Shown one piece after another: positions 52,001-62,300 of a stretch of DNA of 64,000 nucleotides. How positions within the stretch are numbered: position 1 is the first letter of the stretch; every line of letters starts with the position of its first letter. Below the pieces are notes generated by a model. It did not search any database and was not told the DNA's origin. It saw nothing but the letters and a program-made list of their open reading frames with translations. This DNA comes from a virus: positions 1 through 64,000 of IMG/VR virus record IMGVR_UViG_3300042308_000216. One strand, 5' to 3'. The position numbers and the translations under genes are program-made.

Positions 52001-53338
52001 GATTCAGATTTAAGTATAACTACTACAGAAGAACTAGGTGTTGAACAAGTAGCACAAGAAGTATTACCTGCTTTAGAAGATAGATTAAGAGGATTTTTAT
52101 CATCTATTAATGTAGATACATTAGTTGTAGATAATTTACAAGAAAGATTAAAAGAAAAAGGATTGAATACTGATGCTGTTGCAATATCAGATATATTACA
52201 CAAAGCAATATTCCTAGATTCAGAAAGGTATAATACTATGGATTATGCTGAAGAGGTTGCTACTTTTGCAATTGAGTTTATGGGAGCTAGTAAACATGCT
52301 GAGGCATCTCCTTTAATTAGAAAAGCACTAGACAATATATCAAGTTGGGAAAAATACCAACAATACTATGATTTATATAAGGATAATCCTATTTATAAAA
52401 ACAACGAAAGAAAATTAAAAGTTGAAATACTTAGTAAGCTATTAGCTGAAAAAATAATAGAGAATAAAGATAAAACTAAAAAAACAAAACAAGATAAAAA
52501 GCTAACAACTTTAGAAACTATTATTAATGACATACTAGCTTTGTTTGATAAAATATGGAAATCAGATTACTATAGAGCTGTTGATAGATTTTTAAAACAA
52601 AAAGGTATTCAAACTAAAGGAGTTAATAAAATTAACATTAGACCTTTTGATGCTGTAATAAATGAGATTGTAGATGATATACTATTTAATAATACATCTA
52701 AAATAATTAATAATGCTAATAGAGCTAGAAAAGGAGAAACTGCTGTTTCTTTAAAAGAAGTTTTAGAAAACAATCCTACTATAAATGAGATATATAATAA
52801 ACTAAACTCTTTAGGTTTTATGTTTACAGGTTCTCCTGCTCTTTCAAATGAAGGAACTATATACAGAGAATCTAATGATACTTTACATGATTTAGATTGG
52901 CAAGTACCAAAAGAGTTAGAAGATAATTGGTTAGACATAATAAAAGAAACTTTTCCAGAAATAGGGTATAAGATTAATGAAAAAACAAATCAAGCTCAGA
53001 TTTTTAGTAAGGGTGAAAAAACTACTCACACTTTAATGATTAAAGGAATGCCTGTTGACTTTTTTATAAGTGTTAATCCTCCATCCAATAAAAATACATT
53101 TGGAGATATGAGATGGCAGGATACCTTTGAAGCTAAGATGGATATAGGTAGAGACAAAGACATCAGAGACTTAATTGACTTTAAAACTTTATTTAATGAT
53201 TACTTTTCAAATCCTGGTTACTTATATTATTCTTTAGGTCAAGTTAAACCAGGAAAACAAATTGAAAAATATGTATCTTTGCAAGATAAGGTTAACACCC
53301 TTATAGAAGAAGGTAAAGCAACTAAATTTTGTAAGTAA
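46073..53338 (+). CDS. Giant mosaic virion protein with C-terminal nucleotidyltransferase-like domain
   Basis: A 2421-residue protein directly before the vRNAP. Residues 70-400 include Gly/Ala-rich amphipathic segments (IPNIALSIGETAGYLF; SLVAFGITGFGVGSVLGKS) of a type that could help DNA ejection through the membrane. Then come coiled coils (about 440-800), beta domains, and a series of short domains separated by Thr/Pro/Gln linkers (TTTPTAQSTT, QPTAQPTAAD, QPTPATETPTTPQ). Near the end GSPALSNEG (G2253-S2254) and LHDLDW (D2273, D2275) resemble the hG-GS and DxD signature of a MNT-type nucleotidyltransferase. The last codon overlaps the RNAP start (TAATG). Confidence 0.65.
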   Translation: MPGENLGTTTIAIPLQKIKPYKPTSTTQAVPETYAGPQSRYDDNYFIDQSKMNSEFFQSMRAENQGFGMELATAGANLIPNIALSIGETAGYLFDVEDWSNMIQGNKTDYGNAITKWASDNKNPFGQVYTKSTDGGFDMSDSAWWVSNGGGLVESLVAFGITGFGVGSVLGKSASMLSKTLGAYGKTKFAIEGAAKLGTSLSLAYSEGAMTGAQVFKDVYDDTYNFEYLKNVNAGMGDKEAKARAHYTATDVAGEGATKAVRTNTLINTFLNIPETNVLFRSMGASRYIDDALKLQKGEFARDAVERIKKFDVNKHLTRQGIEHWGKETGSEMLEEMVNVYAEESGKNVGRLATGQDIVSLGDMLANDDIWAAGFWGAIGGSMNGFVMGKMPKWVVQEDGTKKRTTVGAYNKEQVKDKYKEQLTDLQDRLTEFVDARDALDIAAKSGDERAYKEAADKVFSYNSFNSIVKGTEEQLLNDFQEIAAFTPEQAAQQGFASDYKERATEKIQSVRQNTAEWNKIQDRHSSQDLDQAGFPETIFQQHMNVQNNKKIIQDNTIELAKLESEIAQAHVLRGTDLTTTSFNDVKSSIDAVEHAFEMAAKDLSDIDSLSTLDSKTRQKKIAELSNKYGNIENAKIQIQKHLEELEEKREDLFNNLEIQKENFYSFIDPENTMSDDEKLDRYKNIIAQNSSDIYSLTEGKKVLETNRKILASQIEELRVLKSDKGLERFKALKKEKMAERDALDAQAAAKARAEAEAKAKAAKVEEIKVKKKEAPETVTPQEEEIIQANTPVESFEEGVYSGEGSNKEGLEEQYKEITKIADNSDEEGKVKDSSGQTISVGDKLMYGSNKLAYASTVEYIVEDDKIKHTSLKLNPETNPDLLTDKYVPGTKLKIKKLTPEEFKSHEFFAPDNIKFIDEVGREILVANKGQKVTFEMLSHPYMQPIGIYNEAGEYQAMLHAVTYINDNRVVSENVETDLQTLINIRAAVTNEFQDIKLSSKSNGKLNQLPMFYRLSELIDENVEFAIATSSIQLNTSKVTPVENLANTKGYKVGQVYALTVMPDGRKLAVPVKTTKIKENPQVLTELMSALDIFLKGGNREDLQAVFGKYLHSVFSKDKLTPDGNSFQEDPNGNDRFYIDFTSTNVKGIIFGKAGFSKNFISGDTPIDALEGLKKELASIIQESYINLNFQSLKDPDFVKTYVTSNVRFYPLPNGKVTVFDNPVLGFDPSTLINATAPAAKVTPQPIVTPTTQSSESVFNITIEQIKNNIAELRAKEQAEYAAIDPNDTAARKKIYEDYNKLITTLINEAEADIEKRKEAELELESERIVESTEIWKDEEGRLFRIDKLKNGKQRLAATDEEGKLLSVIDIYEGSVSPTKFIADGEKVKDQEVKENKIVDKINAKYKEELDAVKQVKPTTTPISDIETKKADIETAFDYITTRKYKGENNRLNEINKIGEDLAKRFVATLKEKGLVKEDYRMAPRTDGSVEKMKVNTDDKGNNLGNDWSTAGKFKDEFRKFVNVELASLKSKATTTPTAQSTTDTKAEIEKRLKEEIISLEKDLKAIKFKDGNTLGKMFPDWSVEAATFIREHFKKAVTEEDYNKAVRYENLVNHFDAVVKNELNKLTLQPTAQPTAADIKADIENRIVITGTDQGFEVYNTSNIKNEKAGTVADVRRKYSDDKYEIEFGKGDDKKSIFSDINYGQKEDSYHYFITDKKTKKRYYVVGISSRVTGTDPQRDGSLFATIEDDGNITDFTRTVLELALIKEFENQTKKRKNIFRPLPQKFIDKVKAAEQAALGQAQPTPATETPTTPQEKGEFSIQGTFRGLTHVLGDPANMIPDLRDTGFIDKPTFSESVQKGKKFFTLSIPQADDVYRQGYLSVSLVFPETTTKTMADVKAALEAKVAEAKSVIATARDKGSNAEAFLKNKVSAEYTEQPSVTEPVPVVEQQPVPQPTVELKSAGGAKFNLKLPKEDSDLSITTTEELGVEQVAQEVLPALEDRLRGFLSSINVDTLVVDNLQERLKEKGLNTDAVAISDILHKAIFLDSERYNTMDYAEEVATFAIEFMGASKHAEASPLIRKALDNISSWEKYQQYYDLYKDNPIYKNNERKLKVEILSKLLAEKIIENKDKTKKTKQDKKLTTLETIINDILALFDKIWKSDYYRAVDRFLKQKGIQTKGVNKINIRPFDAVINEIVDDILFNNTSKIINNANRARKGETAVSLKEVLENNPTINEIYNKLNSLGFMFTGSPALSNEGTIYRESNDTLHDLDWQVPKELEDNWLDIIKETFPEIGYKINEKTNQAQIFSKGEKTTHTLMIKGMPVDFFISVNPPSNKNTFGDMRWQDTFEAKMDIGRDKDIRDLIDFKTLFNDYFSNPGYLYYSLGQVKPGKQIEKYVSLQDKVNTLIEEGKATKFCK

Positions 53339-56300
53339 TGAGTAATTGTCAAACGACTTTCCAGGATAGAACTATCCCTTCTGGGGATTTTGAATTTCAA
53401 ATAGCATCTAACCAAATTGATTTATCACCAACAGACAAGTCTGATTTAGATACAATGTCTTTACTGACATTAGACTTATCAACAATACCTTTACTATCTC
53501 CTGATAAGATTAACTCTGCTCAACAAGAGGAGATGATTAATTGGTTAACAGGTGAAGTAATTAACTTCTCATTAAATAATGCTGTTAAAGGTGTTGATGA
53601 AAAAGAGTTAATAAATAATGCTTTTAACGATGCATCAGAGCTTCTTAAAAGCGGTGCTTTACAAGCTGTAGAATTAGGTATACCAATATTAGAAGAAAGA
53701 ATAAACAGTATTCTTGAGGTATATGATAAGCTAAAAGAGATTGTACAAATTAGAGTTAATAATTTTGGTATTGATTTTGAAGCTGATGCTGTTACACCAG
53801 AAGATGCTACTGAAAATTATGAAGAAGATAAAGCTTTAAAAGTAAATCCTTATACAAAAATTGGTCAGGAAATTAAAAGACAGCTTTTTACTATTTATGA
53901 TTTAGATAGTTTACAAGAGGATGGTTCTTACACAGAAGATGATGTAAAAAGAACTTGGTTTGGATTCCCTGCTTACAAATCTATTAACCAAGTATTACCC
54001 ACAATACTATCACACTCTAAAGATTTACCTGCAGAGTTTGATGTGATTAAAGCAAAGATGCTAGATAGCAAAGATGCTAATAAATGGTTTGTACCCTTAC
54101 TTGATAAATTAAGTGAGGCTGATGGACAAGTTAGAAATCAGTTTTCTAGATGGGCTAGTAAAGCACAAATCAATTTAAAGTATTTATTGTTTGATACCAA
54201 GACTAATGAGTTTCAATTTAACAATAGTAACTCAGGTAGGCAAGTAGATATCATAACTAACAAATGGAAGAATAACCTTATACAAACAGAGCTATTTAAA
54301 ATTAATCCAGACACTAATGAGTATGAGTTAGATAGAGAAAAAGCAGATGCTATAACTAAAAACTTTGAAGCATTCAGTGAAAAGTATAAAATGCTTAAAG
54401 AGAATTATCCAGAAGAGTTATTTACAGAACTGGCTGATATCTTAAAAAGTATTGGTGTTGATATTAAACCAAGAGAAATTAAAAGAATGCAAAGGTTTCT
54501 TGATACACAAGGAACCAAATGGGGGAATAGTCCAAGAGCTAAATTTAGTCAGTTCTTTGTAGCTGATAAAGGTGCAGTGGATTTTATGATTCAAAGATTA
54601 TCTAAAGCAGATAAAGAAGCTGAAGGTTCTTTTAATAAATACAATCCACTATCTAATAATACTGGTGTTAGAGCATTAACATTGTTATACTCTTATTACC
54701 AAGAAATTTCTACTAATGATTCTTACAAGAATAGTAACAATGATACTATTTATGCATATAGTCCTAAGAAATATGCAACAGACCAATTTCAAAGAATAGC
54801 TGATACAGCTTATTTAGGTAGATTAATGGAAACTCAATTTGCTAGTAACTCTACTTGGGGTAAAGCATTGATGTCTGAGGATCCTGATACAAGAGCTAGA
54901 TTTCTAGAAGTATTCACATTAGATTATTTTGATGGTGCTACAGGTAAAGGCTCTAAATTAAATACTCCATTTGACCAACTATCTGCATCTGAAAGAGAAA
55001 AGTTTTTACTGACTTGTTTTCAAAACCAAAATAGAAAAGTACAAAGTAAATACAGATATGGTTCTACTTCTTATCTAACTATGTCTGATAAGAAAACCTT
55101 AATTAGTGTTCAACATATATTAGAAGATGTTGATATTAATCCAGAAACAAATAAGCTAGGTAGTAAAAGTATTGACTTATTATATCAAGTATTTAAAGCA
55201 GAGCAGCAAAGGATTAGAGAATTTGAAGCATTAAGTGCAGAGAATAAAAAAGGTTTATCAAAAGAATATGTAAAAGGTGCAAAAGAGTATATCTTAAATC
55301 CTTGGGTTACAAAATATAAAGCTGAAGGAAAAGAACTTGACTCATCAGAAGATGTTAAAATAGCTATTGAAGAATACTATAATGATATTATAAATACTAA
55401 AATAGCTACTTGGAAAGAGGTTGGTATTATATCTACAGATAATGAAGATAATATAACTACAACTTTTGATAAAGAGTATTTTGAGAATGTTAAAAATAGT
55501 AAAGTAGGTAGTAAAGCAAATATTAATGCTGCTATTGCTTATGCTGCTATTGACTATGAAGTAAATACAATAATTGGTAACTTAAATCTATTTCAATTAT
55601 TTGCTGGTGACCCAGCTAGTTATTGGAAAAACAATGTTGATGATACATTAGTAAATGTTGGTAAACGTCTAGCAGCACAGATTGCTCCTGGAGATTCATT
55701 AGCTAATACTAGATATACAGACATTGCTGGTATTAATGGGCATAGCTATACACAAGTTATTGCTAAAGACCATAAAATGATATCATCATCTATCAAGTAT
55801 CTAACTAAGCTGCTTGATGGTAAAGAAGTTACTGATAAAGAGATTGAAGATTATAGAGCAGGTAATACTAAAGCAATAGAAGAAAAATATCCTAATGCTG
55901 CAGCTTACTTTGATATAGAAGCTACTGATGCTCAGGAATATACTACAGCATTAGAGCATGCTTACAATCTATACCATGAAGGTAAGTTATCTGATAAAGT
56001 ATATAAAGACTTAGCAAATAAATTAATTAATGATAGAGAGTTAAGTGATAGTGATGTTAAAGTGCTAATGCAACCTATGAAACCAGTTTACTTTAATGGT
56101 GATGTTAAGTCAGCAGGTACTGGTTCATTAAATTATTATGATATGTCTTACATTAAGACTTCATCATTTCCATTGTTAAAAGAATTTACAGTAGGTACTG
56201 AGCTTGACAAGTTAAGAAAACAACTAGAGAAATTACAAGACCCAACTGGTTCTAAAGACCCTAGCCAAATTAAACTTGTTAGAATGGTAATGAGTTCAGG

Positions 56301-59300
56301 TATTAAGATTGGTGCTGTGCAGAATCCTGTAACAGTATTCAATCCTGATGGAACAGTTAATCCTGATATTGACTTTACAAGCTCTACAAAGTCTTTAACT
56401 AGAGATGGATATAGAATTCAGTTAGAGGTTCCTTTAAAAGATAAGAAAGAAGTTAATAGAGGTACACAAGAGATTAAACTTTTGTTTACAGATTTACTTG
56501 ACCATAAATTTGCTAATGGTAAAACAGGACAACAGTTAAAAACTGAATACCTTGATTTAAACAGACAACTATTTAAAACTCAATTAGAGATATTTAAAAA
56601 CCAAATAGATGCAGATGAAAAAGGTGAATTTAATATTCAACTATTAAGAGATAAACTAGTAGAAGAAGCACAATCAAGAAACTTTTCACTGAATGAGATT
56701 GAGTCTTTGAGACTAGTTGATTTAGACTCTGAAGGTAAGTTTGTAATTCCATTAGTTTTTAACTCAGCATCAGATAAGTTTGAAAGCTTAATGATTTCTT
56801 TAATAGATAACTCTGTTAGAAAACAAAAGCAAACTGGTTACAGCTCTCCATTAGGTTCATCTTCTGGATTTAAATTTCAGAATGACCTTAAAAGTATAGA
56901 TAAGAGTAAAATTATTTGGGTTGAAGGTTTTGATCCATCAGGAGATTTAAAGCAACAAAGAATTGTAGATGGTAAAGTAAGAGGTTCACAAGTATTTGTA
57001 CCTTGGAAATTCAGAGATAACAATGGTAAGCTTTTAAATGCAAAAGATTTTACTAAAGAGTTGCCTGATGGTAGAATAGTAATTGATCATGATAAATTAC
57101 CAAAAGATATATTAAAGTCATTTGGATTTAGGATTCCTACACAGGGATTAAACTCAATGGCTTATATTGAGATTGCAGGATTTTTACCAGAAGAATCTGG
57201 TGACTTGTTAATTGCACCTGCTGAATTTACAAAGCAGATGGGTTCTGACTTTGACATTGATAAATTATATAGTTACTTATATACTACAGAATTTAATTAT
57301 AAAACTGGTAAACTAGAAAAGTTTGTATTTAATAATAAAGATGTATTTGAAATACTATCTAGTACTAACTCTAGTTTAGTTACTAAAGACAATAAAGATT
57401 ACAGATTAAAAACATTAATCAAAGAGTTTGGATATATTAAAGTAGCCAAATCTCTTTTCCAATTTTATAACAGTAAAATAGATACTCTTAAAAAAGAGTT
57501 AGATGATAAGTGGTCATTACATGAAGCTTTTGTAAGTAATGTACTAGACACTATTGATGTTAAAGAAGCATCATTGGATACAAATAAAACATTAATCAAT
57601 AAAGCTTTTAGAGAGAATGAAATCTATGTTGCTTTCTTGAGAGATGAGTTATCAGAGTTAAGGTCTGTAATATCTGCATTAGAGAAAAATGAATTAGATG
57701 AAGGTGTTAATGAATACCTTGTAGATAAATTTGATATCTATGTAGATGAAGTAAGAACAGAAAGTATAAATGAATTACTTAGAAAAGAGTTTGAATTAAA
57801 TAATAGATTAGAAAAATCTGTTGTAATAAAAGAAAGTCTTAAGAAGTTTAATGCTTCTATTAGTGATACTGTAAAAGTTGCTTTAGATATTAAGAATGAT
57901 ATTTTTGAGACTAAAAGAGATTTAAGAAATATATTAAAGTACACTAGTACATTACAGAATGAAATTCTAGATATGCACATCACAGTGCTATCTGACCCAT
58001 CAGATTTAGTACAGTCTAAAGTAACATCAGCATTAGGATTTGGTAAGCTAGGTGAACTTAAAAAGGTATATGATAAAGAATCTAAATCAAAAGCAGAAAG
58101 TACTAGCCCTTTATCATCAGGATACCAATCTCAGAAATATTTATCTGCAAGAGGTGGTAAAGCAGGTACAGGATACTTTAGTGCATTAAATGTATTTGTA
58201 TCTGTTATGCAGGGACTAGGATTAAAGTATAATGTATCTACTCCTGTAGATAATGGTAAATTTGCAATGATAGAGAAAAACCTAGTTATCCATAAAAAAG
58301 GTAATGGGTTGAGTAAGAATGTTGATAACATGAATAACCTTAAATCTGAGAATGCTGTAGCATACCAATCAGCAGCTGTGGATGATGAGAAAGAACAGAT
58401 TATGGCTTCTCTTAATATCACATCAGAAACATTCTATGCTATTGGTGCATGGATATTAGATGGTCATTCACAAGAAGCTATTACAGGTATTTTAACTCAG
58501 CCTATTGTTGCTGAGTATATCAATGCAATCAATAATAAAACAGATATTTTTTCAGATTTTACTAAGAATGCAGATCTTATTGTGTTTAATGAGTTGTATG
58601 AAAAGTACTCTAAGATGACAGGTCTTAGTCAAGAAATATTAAATGAAACTGATTTTAATAATACTGTATTATCAGAAGATGTTTTATGGAATTCTTACAA
58701 AGCTACTACTAAAGATGCTAATTGGGCTATGACTCAATTAACTGCTCTACATAAATTTAGAGAAGCTGATGTTATGGGTAAAAGCATACAAAAAACCATC
58801 AGTGCATTTAGTGTGGATTCTAAAGGATTAGGTAAATCTTTTATAGAAGTTGGTTTAAAGTTAGATGATATTAAAACTGAAAGAGAAAGTGGTAAAATTA
58901 CTAACATAGAAAAACTACTTAATCAATCTGTAGGTGGATTAGCTGTGCAATATTCTTTAGAAACAGTTCACCAACTATTTAGTAAGTTCTACCCATACTT
59001 AATTCCTGAAAGTTATAACAAAGTTACTTTTGATGAGTATTTACAAGTTACATTTAAAGATAATCTTTCAGCAGAGCAAAGAGAAAAAGAGTTTAGAGAT
59101 TTCTATAACCACATGAAAGCTGGTGTGTATGCAAATATGCTTCAGCAACCTGGTGTAGATTTATATACTAGAAGAAAAGAGTTAATGTATGGTGAAAATT
59201 CATTAGGTAAAAGAGTACAAGAACTGCAAAAAACTACTAAGAACCCATTTTTAATTAAACTTACTCCTAATGTAGCTACTATTGTAGGAGATCCTGATAC

Positions 59301-62300
59301 AGTAAGTATGAGGTCTATTGGTGGTGAGTTATTTAATGAAGATGATTTATATGTTGGCTTTTTAGATTTATTTAATAAACCTGAAAACAGACAGTTAGCT
59401 AAAGACTTAGTTGATTACTTCTATATTAATGGTGGTAGTCAGAAAGCTAGAGAGTTTTCTAAATATATTCCAACTGGGTTTATGGTTGCTAGTGGTTATG
59501 CAGATAGTTTAAGAAGTGCTAACTTATTTAACCTATCAAATATTCTAGGTTCACCTCAAATGTTTTTACAGAACTACATCAGAAACAATCCTAGTAAAGC
59601 ACCTCAACTTAATAGAGGAGATTATACTATGAGTCCTGATGGTAAAGTCACTGTTACTAGTGACCAATTTACATATGTACCTAAAAATGGTGTTGATGTT
59701 GGTGTTAGTACAGCAATACCTTATGTTTCAATACCAGAAGTAAAAGTAAATCCAGATGATAGTATTAAAGTAACTATAAGACTTTACATGTATGATGACC
59801 AAGGTAGTTATGTAGAAATTCCTAGATTGGGATTTACAACATCAAACTATTCAGGTACAGAGTATGGTAGTAGATATTCTGCTATAGATTCTAATGCTGT
59901 AAAACAAAGAGTTCAAAATCCTAATACAGTGCAAGAACCTGTTAGGCAAGAAGCTAGTTCAGATCCTGTTATTCCAAATAGTATTAAAGTAGCTGCTAAT
60001 GACTTTGAAGCACTAAACATTAATAAGGTTAATAACAAAGAAGATGTTAAAGTAACACTATCTATTATTAATAACAGTACATCAAAAGCATTATTAGACT
60101 TACTTGATAAAATAGGTAGCTTAACTTTAGAAGCTACTCCAGGTAATTCTTCATATAAAGCAGGTAGAATTACAATAGATAGTAGAATTAAAGATCCATC
60201 TGTACTACAAACTAAAGTATTGCATGAAGTTACACATGCTGTAACATCTGAAATAATTAATAAAATACTATTAAACCCTAATAACCCTAACTTTGAAGGA
60301 TTATCTGAATCTCAAAAGTTAGCTTACATGAGGTTAAATAAAACATTTACTACATTAAGACAATCTGTAATTGATGGTAGAGTACCTGGATTAAACAAAG
60401 AAGGATTAGAATTATTTGAAGCTAAAATAGATGCCCTTAAAAAAGGTCAAAAAGGAATTGACTTTACACCAGATGATGTTGAGTATAATCCATATTTAAA
60501 TCTTAAAGAATTTTTAGCAGAAGCATTTTCTAATACTACTTTTCAAAAGCAATTAGATGCTATGAAATTTACTGAAGACAGATCAATGCTTCAGAAGTTG
60601 TTAGAAGATATTGCAAACTTCTTAAATAAATTTGTAGCTGACTACAATAAAGATAATGTACTTGCTTCTGTACTATATGATGGGTTTACACTAGCTGGTG
60701 GTAATGAAGTAAATATTTATTTTAAATCTGGTGAAAATAGAATACTATCTAATTTAAATTTAAATTCTTTTACAGGTAAAGATGGTAAAAGATATGCTTC
60801 TGTAGAACATGCATACCAATCTTGGAAATCAGGATCATTTGATGAATCAACATATACATCTCCTAATTGGGTATTTAATGGTGGAGATAATTATAAAGTA
60901 TCTGGTAATAAAGGTACTAAAACAGAAAACAATTGGAATCTAGATTTAATGAAAGGTCTTATTAGACAATCATTAGATCAAAACCCAAATGCTAAACAAG
61001 CATTACTTAATACAGGAGATAAAATACTTACTCATAACCAAGATAATACTATTTGGAAAAATGCTTTTCCTCAGATATTAATGGAATTAAGAAAAGAGTA
61101 TTATGATGCAGGATTATCTGGTGTTAACAATCCAAGTGATTATGTTAATCACTCTGGTGGTGCTGTAGGTTCTGATGAATCTTGGGATATTATAGGTAGA
61201 CAATTTGGTGTAACACAGCATAAGCATTACAGAGAACCAGGTGCATTAAAGCTAGACTCAGCTGAACTTGATAGTAGAGGTATTAAACCTGTAAATGTAT
61301 CTGAAGCTTTATACAATGAAGGTATTCAAAAATCTACTAGAGCAGCTCAACAAATGTATGGGTTAAAAGGTCAGATAAAAATGAATTACATTATTCGTAA
61401 TTGGGCACAAGTTAAAAATGCTGACTCTATATATGCAATAGGTGTAATTCTTAAACCTGGTAATAGACTTAATACAAAAGATGATAGAATAGCTTTAGTA
61501 CCACAAGTAAAAGGAGGTACAGGATATGCAGTACAGATGGCTATTAATGAAGGTAAGCCTGTATATGTATATGATGGCACAAAGAATGGGTGGTTTAAAT
61601 ATGATTACAATATAAAAGATTTTGTACCTACAAGTATACCAACACTTACTAAAAACTTTGCTGGTATAGGCTCAAGAAAATCTCAAGATTGGAATAAAGA
61701 TTTACAAGCTATTAGAGATGTTTATGCTAATACTTTTAAAGTACAGCAAGATACTTCTACAAATACTGGAGGTAATCCAAAAGGAGAGAAAATTGCTGAT
61801 GGTATGTATGTAAACCAACAAGGACTATCTCCACAAGAAGAACTTGAATTATTTGAACTTGTTAGACCAATTTTAGAGCAACAAGCTGTAAAAAGTAATA
61901 AAGGTAAATCAGCTCCTAAAATGGCTGGATTAAATTTAAATTGGGATTATGTAAGTAATAGAAGAGGGCAACAGACAAGAATAAATGTTGGAGAAACATT
62001 AAAACCTAATGATACTTATGGTTGGTTTACACAATCTGCTAATGGTCAAGAGTTATATCCAATTACTGGTAGAATGATAGAGTTAATGAGTAAAGCTACT
62101 GGTATAGATGTTAGTAATTATGATGGTTCTATTATAAATATATATGATTCTAATAGTTTTATTGGTAACCATCCTGATATTGATGAAAGTAAGACAGCAG
62201 AAAAATATCCTGTTGTTGTTGTTAATATAGGAGGTCCAGGAAATATTGTATTAGGTAATAAAAAAGTTGATTTAAATTCAGGAGCAGGTTATGTATTTGG

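Noticed and set aside
51712-52203. 163-residue minus-strand ORF
   Set aside because: It lies entirely within the coding frame of the 2421-residue protein and its Ser/Thr/Val composition mirrors Glu/Lys/Ala-rich codons of that gene.
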